Below the pieces are notes generated by a model. The model saw only the letters and a program-made list of their open reading frames with translations. It was not told the DNA's origin and made no database searches. DNA of 14,165 nucleotides from Desulfobacterales bacterium. GTDB lineage: Bacteria; Desulfobacterota; Desulfobacteria; Desulfobacterales; C00003060. The stretch is taken from positions 1 through 14,165 of the forward strand of contig JAUWMM010000012.1 of the NCBI GenBank assembly GCA_030613145.1, given 5' to 3'. The position numbers and the translations under genes are program-made. This document shows positions 1 to 6,726 of the stretch, piece by piece (position 1 is the stretch's first letter; each line of letters opens with the position of its first letter).

Positions 1-93
1 TTGTTTACACTCGTAAAAACATAGCGGGGAAGCCGATTCAACCTAGCGAAATCTTTCATGGTCCTAGTCCTCTATAGGGTTTAATTCCCTTGT

Positions 94-136
94 TTTTTGA
101 CACCTTATTACACCACAGCTAGGCTGATGTCAAAAA
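94..136. repeat. Short 9-bp inverted repeat
   Basis: TTTTTGACA at 94-102 is the exact reverse complement of TGTCAAAAA at 128-136, with a 25-nt centre. It lies far upstream of purM. It might be an operator or the remains of a terminator for a gene left of the window; nothing in the sequence decides between these. Confidence 0.35.
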
Positions 137-169
137 GATTTCTGTAACCGTTCACACTCCATAGCCCCA

Positions 170-245
170 TGTCATTTCGACCGAAGGGAGAAATCTTCAT
201 AAGACACTGTAGCGTACAAGATTTCTCGCTACGCTCGAAATGACA
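170..245. repeat. REP-like long inverted repeat
   Basis: Two arms of 28 nt (170-197 and 218-245) are reverse complements with three mismatches, separated by 20 nt. The outer 11 bp are perfect: TGTCATTTCGA on the left and TCGAAATGACA on the right. The inner part of each arm contains GAGAAATCTT or its complement. As RNA or single-stranded DNA this would form one long hairpin. Elements with GTCATTTCGA-type ends recur between genes in many bacterial genomes, so this is probably a dispersed palindromic repeat (REP/MITE class) rather than a site specific to purM. Family assignment is by appearance only. Confidence 0.75.
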
Positions 246-318
246 AAATGGGAAAAGCGAACACTTATAGATTTCTTTTGACTTATTGGGAATATCATAC
301 TAATTATTACAGGTTCGC

Positions 319-479
319 GATGCTGGATACTAGATGCTCGATGCTGGATAAAAAGCTTTGCATCTACTTTGCCTGGTAACATCATCAACATGATCTGTGG
401 CCCTTTTCTACAGATTCAGTTACAACAAAAAGGGAAAGAATTCCTTATTTCATCCAGCATCCAGAGACCAGCATCTAGT
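319..479. repeat. GATGCTGGAT-type repeats in inverted orientation
   Basis: 319-349 contains two direct copies of GATGCTGGAT around TAGATGCTC. 452-479 contains ATCCAGCATCCAG and CAGCATCTAGT, the complementary orientation. The two blocks could pair as imperfect arms about 100 nt apart. The second block ends only about 35 nt before the purM start codon. The block looks like spreading intergenic repeat DNA; a role in purM expression is not shown. Confidence 0.55.
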
Positions 480-513
480 TTCTTTTTATTACATGAACCC
501 TATGGAGCGTGGC

Positions 514-1557
514 ATGAACGAGTCTCTTACTTATCAAGATGCTGGAGTTGATATCGACAAAGCGAATCGTTTTATAAAAACGATTGAAAAAATCACCAGG
601 GAGGCGCCTCGTTCCGGGATCATTGCCGGCATTGGTGGGTTCAGCGGCCTCTATTCCCTTGACGTGAGTACTTATGAAAAACCAGTTCTGGCAACCTCCA
701 CGGATGGGGTAGGCACCAAAATCAAGGTTGCTTCCATGATGAATAAACACGATACCATCGGGATTGATCTGGTAGCAATGTGTGTAAATGATATTGCGGT
801 GCAGGGAGCCAAACCTCTATTTTTTCTCGACTATCTTTCCATGGGAACCCTTGTCCCCGAAACAGGTGAAGCGATTCTCCGGGGAATTGCCGAGGGCTGC
901 AAACAAGCCAGGTGTGCTCTGATCGGTGGTGAAACAGCAGAGATGCCCGGAATGTACGGTAACGGTGAGTACGATCTAGCAGGGTTTGTGGTCGGCATTG
1001 TGGACAACAGCAAAATCGTAGATGGATCAGAAATCTCAGTCGGCCACAAGCTTATAGGCATCGCCTCAAGCGGTCTGCACAGCAACGGCTACTCTTTGGT
1101 TAGAAAGATCTGCTTCGAAAGGCTCAAATTGAAGGTAGATGACAAGGTCGACATATTGGGGAGAACCATCGGGGAAGAGCTTCTGGAGCCGACAAAGATC
1201 TATTCCGAGATTGTCCGTCACCTCTTGCGTGACTTCCCATTACACGGGATTGCCCATATAACCGGTGGTGGTATCGTAGACAACCTGCCCCGTATACTAC
1301 CAGACTCCTGCAAGGCCCTGATCGATAAATCAAGTTGGGAGATCCCTCCTGTGTTCACCTTCCTTCAGGAAGCAGGTAAGCTCTCAAGCCAGGAAATGAT
1401 GAGAACCTTCAATAATGGAATTGGGCTTATCCTTGTAGTGCCTGAAAAGGCCGCAGAGGGAGTTGTGGATTTCCTTGCAGCCATGGATGAAAGGTCTTAT
1501 GTCATAGGTAGTGTTGTTGAAAGAAATAAAGGGGCTCACCAAATCGCTTGGATATGA
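514..1557 (+). CDS. purM: Phosphoribosylformylglycinamidine cyclo-ligase (AIR synthase)
   Basis: This cytosolic enzyme carries out the ATP-dependent ring closure of formylglycinamidine ribonucleotide to aminoimidazole ribonucleotide in de novo purine synthesis. The product is 347 residues, close to the roughly 345 usual for PurM. Family signatures are clear: SLTYQDAGVDID at 4-15, DGVGTK at 64-69, the GGETAEMPG loop at 138-146, ITGGGIVDNLPR at 249-260 and FNNGIG near 299-304. The ATG at 514 is chosen because GGAG at 504-507 sits 6 nt upstream and because homology begins there. In-frame ATGs at 493 and 502 and a start at 397 would add unrelated residues. It appears to be transcribed alone: purN or other pur genes are not next to it. 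It ends in TGA. Confidence 0.96.
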   Translation: MNESLTYQDAGVDIDKANRFIKTIEKITREAPRSGIIAGIGGFSGLYSLDVSTYEKPVLATSTDGVGTKIKVASMMNKHDTIGIDLVAMCVNDIAVQGAKPLFFLDYLSMGTLVPETGEAILRGIAEGCKQARCALIGGETAEMPGMYGNGEYDLAGFVVGIVDNSKIVDGSEISVGHKLIGIASSGLHSNGYSLVRKICFERLKLKVDDKVDILGRTIGEELLEPTKIYSEIVRHLLRDFPLHGIAHITGGGIVDNLPRILPDSCKALIDKSSWEIPPVFTFLQEAGKLSSQEMMRTFNNGIGLILVVPEKAAEGVVDFLAAMDERSYVIGSVVERNKGAHQIAWI

Positions 1558-1648
1558 ACGTCTCGTAATTCCTACAACTTATTAAACTCACAGTATTTTT
1601 AGTGGCACCTGATATGTGCCTGCCCAAAGAAAATCCGAAATCCGAATA

Positions 1649-1710
1649 CCCGCCTGCCAAAGCCACGTACGGCATGCATCTTATATGCTAGCATCTCTGG
1701 CAATGGCGGG
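1649..1710. repeat. GC-rich imperfect inverted repeat
   Basis: CCCGCC at 1649-1654 pairs with GGCGGG at 1705-1710. Inward, TGCCAAAG on the left matches the complement of CTCTGGCA on the right with one change and a 2-nt offset. The centre holds GCATGC and GCTAGC palindromes. It is directly followed by copy 1 of the 76-nt element, so the two may form one composite repeat. No coding potential was recognised. Confidence 0.5.
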
Positions 1711-1714
1711 CAGG

Positions 1715-1790
1715 TCGAAATCCCTGGCCCAGACCTGGCTTACATGGGCAGCACAATCATCCAGACATGTCGCGCCAGGGCAGGCCGAAA
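1715..1790. repeat. Dispersed hairpin element, copy 1
   Basis: The left arm (1716-1735) is identical over 20 nt to 5788-5807. The right arm (1766-1790) matches 5838-5862 at 24 of 25 positions. Between the arms lie exactly 30 nt that do not match the other copy. CCCTGGC at 1722-1728 pairs with GCCAGGG at 1774-1780. The conserved arms with a variable centre of fixed length point to a MITE-like or structured intergenic repeat. Confidence 0.7.
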
Positions 1791-1985
1791 CAATTTTCAA
1801 AATTCAAATGACCGAAAGTCCGTATGTGGAGTTTTGATCAGCATTGTTTTGAACATTAGAAAATTTTGTATTTTGAATTTGTTTAGTGCTTCGGGATTCG
1901 TATTTCGAAATTTACGGGCCAGATGTAACCTATCATTTTACTGTTCCGTTTTTCCGTTACTGCAATGGGAGCGAAACCCATAAGT

Positions 1986-4622
1986 TCAACCCCTGGCCAC
2001 TATATCAAAAACTATATCCAGTGCCTCCGAGAGTTTTTCCGGCTTACTTCCCCCGGCTTGGGCCATATCAGGCCGGCCACCTCCGCCACCTCCCACGACA
2101 GCAGCCACTTGCTTCACGATTTGGCCTGCATGGTAACGGCCCAAATGCTCCTTGGTAACCACGACTACCAGCAATGCCTTATCTGATGTCCTGCTCCCCA
2201 GCACCACAATACCTGACTTCATCTTTGCTTTGAAGCGATCAGCCAGGTCCCTCAAGGCCGCTGGCGTCTCAACTGAAACCTCCTGGGCAAGGACAGATAC
2301 GCCGTTGACACTCTTGACCTCAGAGAGTAACCGATCAGAGGCCGCGACCGCTTTTTTTGCCTTGAGTGCGGCAAGTTCCTTGTCCACGCTCTTTAGTTGG
2401 GTCAGTGTTTTCTGAAATCTTTCTATAAGCTCCTCGGGTTTTATTTTTAGCATCTGTGCCAAGGTATGCAAAGTCCGGGAGGTCTCCTGGGTGTGTGAAA
2501 TGGCGGCTTTCCCTGTGAGTGCCTCGATGCGCCGCACCCCAGCTGCCACACTCCCTTCGCTGACGACCTTGAACAGCCCGATATCTCCGGTGCGCCCGGT
2601 ATGCGTTCCGCCACACAGTTCCTTGCTAAAATCTTCAATTGCCACCAGGCGGACGCGGTCACCATACTTTTCCTCAAACAGGGCAGTCGCCCCTGACTCA
2701 AATGCCTCGTCAGCATCCATCTCTTCAATCTGAAGGGGAATGTTCTGCTGAATTCGGTCATTGACCAGGATTTCGATATCCTGAAGTGTCTTCTCGTCTA
2801 CGGCAGAAAAATGTGTGAAGTCAAAGCGCATTCGATCAGGCGTTACTAATGACCCTGACTGTTTTACATGGTCCCCAAGGATCTGGCGCAAAACCGCGTG
2901 CAGGATATGGGTGGCAGTATGGTTCCTGGCAATGGCCAACCGTCTCTCCTTATCCACGGTAAGGGTCACCTTCTGCCCCGGGGTAATGCTTCCTTGCAAG
3001 ACCTTCCCTTTGTGGATAAAGATATCATTTGGGTCCCTGACCGTATCTGTAACTTCCATTTCAAAATCTTTCCCAAAGATACGTCCGCGGTCTCCCACCT
3101 GACCCCCAGCCTCGCCATAAAATGGGGTCGTGCCTGAAACAAGTTCAATGGGGTCACCTGCAGTGGCCTGTTCCACTGCCTTGCCGTCACGGACCACCAT
3201 AAGGGCTTCTGATTCGATGCTTGTGTTGTCATAACCTTTAAATTCGGTCCTAATCCCCTGTGCAGAAAGGACCTTGTAAGCTTCTGCGGTTTCCTGGCCA
3301 CCGGCACCCTTCCAGGAACTCCGTGAGCGAAGGCGCTGTTGATCCATGGCTGCCTCAAAGCCCGCAATGTCCAGGGTCATTCCGTCATCGCGCACAATAT
3401 CCTGGATAATGTCCACCGGAAAACCATACGTGTCGTACATCTTAAAGATCAGGTCACCCGGCACCCCAGAAATACCCTTGGCCTTTAATTCACCCAGTGC
3501 ATCCTCCAGTACCCGGAGACCAGTGTCCAGGGTTCCCAGGAAACGATCCTCTTCATTCTTGATAATATTCTTGATATAGGCATCTGCCTCCAACAGCTCC
3601 GGATAGGAATCCTTCATGACGCGAGCAACCTTTCCTGCAGTCTGATGCAAAAAAGGGCGCGTCAGTCCCAGAGTACGGCCGTAACGTATAGCTCGCCTTA
3701 CTATACGGCGCAGCACATATCCGCGCCCCTCGTTAGAGGGGAGCACACCGTCACCAATGAGGAACGCGATAGCACGGCTGTGGTCTGCAATCACCTTAAT
3801 GGACACATCATTCTCTGGTGATTCCTTAAAAGAGTGCCCTGAAATGGTCTCGATCTCCTTTATGATAGGCATAAACAGATCGGTTTCATAGTTGTTCGTA
3901 ACTCCCTGGACTGCTGCTGCAATGCGCTCCAAACCCATTCCTGTGTCAATGCTCGGTTTTGGAAGGGGTGCCATCCTGCCGGATTCATCCCGGTTGAATT
4001 CCATAAAGACCAGATTCCAGAGTTCCAAGTAACGGTCACAGTCACAACCGACCCTGCATTCCGGTCGACCACAACCTATCGACTCGCCCTGGTCCATAAG
4101 TATCTCCGAGCAAGGACCGCAGGGGCCTGTATCGCCCATGGACCAGAAATTGTCTTTTTCCCCAAGGCGAACGATCCGGTCTTCAGGTATCCCTGTGTGG
4201 CTGGACCAGAGCCTGTGGGCCTCATCATCTTTTTCGTACACCGACACCCATAGTATATCTTCAGGGATACCATATCCCTTTGTCACCAGATCCCAGGCCA
4301 ATTCAATGGCCCGTTCCTTAAAATAATCTCCGAACGAAAAGTTGCCCAGCATCTCAAAGAAAGTATGATGGCGGCCCGTATGGCCCACATTTTCAAGATC
4401 ATTGTGTTTGCCACCTGCCCGAACACACTTTTGAGAACTAACGCCACGCACATAAGGACGTTTGTCCTCACCCAAGAAGGTTCGCTTGAACTGAACCATG
4501 CCGGCATTCGTAAAAAGCAAGGTAGGATCATCATCCGGGACCAGCGATGAGCTCTTCACAATCGTATGGCCCCTTTGCTCAAAATAGGTTAGGAATTTAC
4601 TACGCAGATCATCTCCGGTCAT
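1986..4622 (-). CDS. alaS: Alanyl-tRNA synthetase
   Basis: It charges tRNA-Ala with alanine and removes mischarged serine or glycine. The 878 residues match the usual full length (E. coli about 876). The N-terminal class II catalytic core is clear, with TNAGMVQFK near 38-46 and the GDTGPCGPCSE loop near 163-173. A cysteine-rich stretch (Cys168, 171, 184, 189, 193, 195) is typical of many bacterial AlaRS. GMGLERIAA lies near 228-236. The editing domain has zinc ligands in HTATH (568-572) and CGGTH (670-674). The C-Ala domain ends with a six-glycine run and RPDMAQAGG (844-858). The ATG at 4622 fits the family N-terminus, though its ribosome binding site is weak. It follows recA by 53 nt and is probably co-transcribed with it. 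It ends in TGA. Confidence 0.97.
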   Translation of the reverse strand: MTGDDLRSKFLTYFEQRGHTIVKSSSLVPDDDPTLLFTNAGMVQFKRTFLGEDKRPYVRGVSSQKCVRAGGKHNDLENVGHTGRHHTFFEMLGNFSFGDYFKERAIELAWDLVTKGYGIPEDILWVSVYEKDDEAHRLWSSHTGIPEDRIVRLGEKDNFWSMGDTGPCGPCSEILMDQGESIGCGRPECRVGCDCDRYLELWNLVFMEFNRDESGRMAPLPKPSIDTGMGLERIAAAVQGVTNNYETDLFMPIIKEIETISGHSFKESPENDVSIKVIADHSRAIAFLIGDGVLPSNEGRGYVLRRIVRRAIRYGRTLGLTRPFLHQTAGKVARVMKDSYPELLEADAYIKNIIKNEEDRFLGTLDTGLRVLEDALGELKAKGISGVPGDLIFKMYDTYGFPVDIIQDIVRDDGMTLDIAGFEAAMDQQRLRSRSSWKGAGGQETAEAYKVLSAQGIRTEFKGYDNTSIESEALMVVRDGKAVEQATAGDPIELVSGTTPFYGEAGGQVGDRGRIFGKDFEMEVTDTVRDPNDIFIHKGKVLQGSITPGQKVTLTVDKERRLAIARNHTATHILHAVLRQILGDHVKQSGSLVTPDRMRFDFTHFSAVDEKTLQDIEILVNDRIQQNIPLQIEEMDADEAFESGATALFEEKYGDRVRLVAIEDFSKELCGGTHTGRTGDIGLFKVVSEGSVAAGVRRIEALTGKAAISHTQETSRTLHTLAQMLKIKPEELIERFQKTLTQLKSVDKELAALKAKKAVAASDRLLSEVKSVNGVSVLAQEVSVETPAALRDLADRFKAKMKSGIVVLGSRTSDKALLVVVVTKEHLGRYHAGQIVKQVAAVVGGGGGGRPDMAQAGGSKPEKLSEALDIVFDIVARG

Positions 4623-4675
4623 GTCGTTACTCGTTATCCGTTGTTGGTTCTTGGTTGTCCCTTACTCCCTACAGC

Positions 4676-5734
4676 CTACTTTTTGCCGCCTTTTCCCCGC
4701 TCAGCCGGTACTGCTTCGGATTCCGTGGATGCATTCCTTGCCAATCCGAGTGCATCTTTGACCTTGCTCAGGATGCGAGCAGCTACGTCAGGATTTTCGT
4801 TCAAGAACTTCTTGACATTTTCCCTGCCCTGCCCGATCCGTTCCTTGTCAAAGGAGTACCATGCCCCGCTCTTGTCGACAACATCGGTTTGAACACCCAC
4901 ATCAAGGAGGTCGCCGACTGTCGAGATCCCGACGCCGTACATGATGTCAAACTCCGCTTCTTTGAAAGGGGGCGCCACCTTGTTCTTTACCACCCTCACT
5001 CGAGTCCGACTCCCTATGATCTCCTGTCCGTCCTTGATGTTTCCAATTCTTCGTATATCCAACCTAATCGAGGAATAGAACTTAAGGGCATTCCCCCCCG
5101 GTGTAGTCTCAGGATTACCAAACATCACCCCGCTCTTCAGCCGCATCTGATTGATAAAAATTACCGTCGTCGTCGCTTTGGTGATCGCGGAGGGAAGCGT
5201 CCGTAGAGCCTGTGACATAAGCCTGGCCTGCAGGCCCATGTGGACATCCCCCATATCCCCTTCAATCTCCGCTCTGGGTACCAGGGCGGCCACTGAATCA
5301 ATAACCACCACATCCAGAGCCCCGCTGCGAACCAGAACTTCGGTGATCTCCAGTGCCTGCTCGCCCGTGTCGGGCTGGGAAACAAGTAGATCGTCACAGT
5401 TTACTCCAAGTTTCTTGGCATATACGATATCCAGGGCATGTTCAGCGTCTATGAATCCTGCAATGCCGTCATGCTTTTGAGCTTCGGCCACGATATGAAG
5501 GGCCAGCGTGGTCTTGCCTGACGATTCAGGTCCAAAGACTTCTATGACCCGCCCTCGAGGGATACCCCCGACCCCTAGGGCATGGTCCAGGGCAATTGAT
5601 CCGGTCGGAATAATCGGGATGTCGGCAACTACCTGGCTGCCCAACTTCATGATGGAACCCTTGCCGAACTGACGTTCTATCTGCCCCATGGCCAGTTCCA
5701 CTGCCTTCTCCTTGTCCATGGATATGCTCTCCAT
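4676..5734 (-). CDS. recA: Recombinase RecA
   Basis: RecA forms ATP-dependent filaments on single-stranded DNA, drives homologous strand exchange and stimulates LexA cleavage. The product is 352 residues, the family norm. The N-terminal polymerisation helix includes [18 protein letters not shown] (15-32). Walker A is GPESSGKT (68-75), Walker B is DVVVID (141-146), and the DNA-binding L2 loop spans [16 protein letters not shown] (205-220). The C-terminal tail is short and ends in lysines rather than being strongly acidic. ATG at 5734 is chosen because AAGGGGGG (minus strand, 5741-5748) lies 6 nt upstream. I saw no E. coli-type LexA box in the 144 nt before it, but LexA boxes in deltaproteobacteria vary. 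No recX lies between recA and alaS. The stop is TAG. Confidence 0.98.
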   Translation of the reverse strand: MESISMDKEKAVELAMGQIERQFGKGSIMKLGSQVVADIPIIPTGSIALDHALGVGGIPRGRVIEVFGPESSGKTTLALHIVAEAQKHDGIAGFIDAEHALDIVYAKKLGVNCDDLLVSQPDTGEQALEITEVLVRSGALDVVVIDSVAALVPRAEIEGDMGDVHMGLQARLMSQALRTLPSAITKATTTVIFINQMRLKSGVMFGNPETTPGGNALKFYSSIRLDIRRIGNIKDGQEIIGSRTRVRVVKNKVAPPFKEAEFDIMYGVGISTVGDLLDVGVQTDVVDKSGAWYSFDKERIGQGRENVKKFLNENPDVAARILSKVKDALGLARNASTESEAVPAERGKGGKK

Positions 5735-5786
5735 AAATATCCCCCCTTATATTAATTGCAGAATGTGGAATGCGGATTTTCTCAAT

Positions 5787-5862
5787 CCGAAATCCCTGGC
5801 CCAGACCGGGTTGGGAGGCGTGATTGCCTCTCGCGAGCATGTCGCGCCAGGGCGGGCCGAAA
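5787..5862. repeat. Dispersed hairpin element, copy 2
   Basis: This is the partner of 1715-1790, with the same 76-nt length and orientation. CCCTGGC at 5794-5800 pairs with GCCAGGG at 5846-5852. The divergent 30-nt centre contains its own small hairpin (GAGGC 5815-5819 with GCCTC 5826-5830). It lies between the thpR stop and the recA start, so it would be transcribed as part of any thpR-recA message. CCGAAAT-type sequence flanks it on both sides, as in copy 1. Confidence 0.7.
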
Positions 5863-5878
5863 TCTAAAATCCGAAATG

Positions 5879-6445
5879 CTATAGTGGCACCTCAGCCAGT
5901 CTGCTATAGACTGCGCCGTTAGGGCGTAGATCACTATGAAACAGGACCACTGATTGCGCCGTGAAAGGCTCTGTTCGAAACTCTCCCAATGCTTCCAATG
6001 CCTTAGCCAGCTTGACCAGGTCCACACGACCTTTCACCCGGCCCACTGTGAGATGCCCCTTGAAAGCCCGCTTCTCCTTTGGGAACCCAAAATGGTTGAG
6101 CTGATCTTCCAAGTCACTTTGAAGTAAACGCAGGGCTTCTACATCTCCGGTTAACCCTATCCATACTACACGTGGACGTCTGACATCCGGAAAAACACCA
6201 ACTCCCTCTCCCCTCAGGGTAAATGGCGAAAAGTCCTGCGTTGTTCGCTCCATCGCAACATGGATTTTCTCTACGTCATCCCACTCAATGTCACCCAGGA
6301 ACTTAATGGTGAAGTGGATTCCTTCTTTACGGGTCCATCTAATTTTCAAACCGGACCCCTTGAGCGTCTCCTGTAATTTCGCAATGGCTTGCAGAATACG
6401 TTCCGGAAGGCTAATGGCAATGAAAGCTCGTATCTTTTTACTCAT
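5879..6445 (-). CDS. thpR: RNA 2',3'-cyclic phosphodiesterase (2'-5' RNA ligase family)
   Basis: Members of this two-histidine phosphoesterase family (ThpR/LigT) hydrolyse 2',3'-cyclic phosphate ends of RNA, and some join or cut 2'-5' linked RNA in vitro. The physiological substrate is not settled. The 188-residue product carries both catalytic HxT motifs, HFTI at 44-47 and HLTV at 131-134. The start RAFIAISLPE (6-15) and the FPDVRRPRVVWIGL segment (85-98) are typical. ATG at 6445 fits the family N-terminus; no strong ribosome binding site is visible. It precedes recA by 144 nt on the same strand, a neighbourhood seen in other bacteria. The stop is TAG. Confidence 0.92.
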   Translation of the reverse strand: MSKKIRAFIAISLPERILQAIAKLQETLKGSGLKIRWTRKEGIHFTIKFLGDIEWDDVEKIHVAMERTTQDFSPFTLRGEGVGVFPDVRRPRVVWIGLTGDVEALRLLQSDLEDQLNHFGFPKEKRAFKGHLTVGRVKGRVDLVKLAKALEALGEFRTEPFTAQSVVLFHSDLRPNGAVYSRLAEVPL

Positions 6446-6726
6446 GTTTTATGTACTACGCACGGTCATAAACGCCGTTTAATAAGTCCGCGTCGTGTAG
6501 AGTTTGGACTCCTTGTTGAAATAAATACGAAATCCGAATATCGAAATCCGAAACAAATCCGAATTTTCAAATTTCCGAATGTCTTAAACTACAGAGAAGC
6601 CAATTTGAATTTGTTTTGAATTTCGTATTTTGGTAATTTGATATTGTTTCGTATTTCGTGCTTCGTATTTCGAATTTGGTCCGCGGCGGATGCACGGTAA
6701 TTCCCAAGAATCAAAAATCTCCTATT
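6446..6726. repeat. Divergent intergenic region with CGAAAT-type repeat tracts
   Basis: This lies between the divergent thpR and the 649-residue unknown, so it should hold both promoters, but I cannot place them with confidence. From about 6528 to 6575 the sequence is built of CGAAATCCGAAT-like units. From about 6601 to 6680 it is built of the complementary TTTCGTATTTCG and TTTGAATTTG units, so the two halves form a long imperfect inverted repeat around 6588. The same vocabulary occurs at 1790-1920. Confidence 0.6.

Larger units (their letters stand above)
1..513. other. Repeat-rich non-coding region upstream of purM
   Basis: I see no credible gene here. A reading frame in phase with purM stays open back to 397, but it runs through repeat DNA and lacks purM homology, so I treat it as non-coding. 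The stretch holds a 9-bp inverted repeat (94-102 with 128-136), a long REP-like inverted repeat (170-245), and a GATGCTGGAT-type repeat pair in inverted orientation (319-349 and 452-479). A possible sigma70-like promoter is TTGACT at 278-283 with TAATTA at 301-306 (17-nt spacer), but the -10 match is poor. Confidence 0.6.
1558..1985. other. Repeat-rich gap between convergent purM and alaS
   Basis: No gene is supported here. A small hairpin (GGCAC 1604-1608 with GTGCC 1616-1620) follows purM but lacks a T-run, so it is not called a terminator. Beyond it are a GC-rich inverted repeat (1649-1710), copy 1 of a dispersed 76-nt hairpin element (1715-1790), and AT-rich tracts built from variants of AAATTCAAAT, TTTTGAATTTG and TATTTCGAAATT (about 1790-1920). 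Short open frames here translate repeat sequence. Confidence 0.65.

Noticed and set aside
76..98. Weak hairpin AGGG/CCCT followed by a T-rich run, considered as a terminator
   Set aside because: The stem is only 4 bp, too weak to call without knowing whether a gene ends just to the left.
397..513. Longer purM start at 397, or ATGs at 493 and 502
   Set aside because: They would add residues encoded by repeat DNA not found in PurM. The ribosome binding site at 504-507 fits ATG 514.
1604..1620. Hairpin after purM considered as an intrinsic terminator
   Set aside because: A 5-bp stem with no T-run on either strand.
4547..5206. 219-codon plus-strand open frame across recA and the alaS start
   Set aside because: It lies entirely antisense to recA and alaS, whose products are unmistakable; the translation has no recognisable family features.
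6658..6726. GTG start at 6658 for the 649-residue unknown
   Set aside because: The extra 23 codons lie partly in the CGAAAT-type repeat tract; ATG 6727 is preferred, though without a good ribosome binding site.
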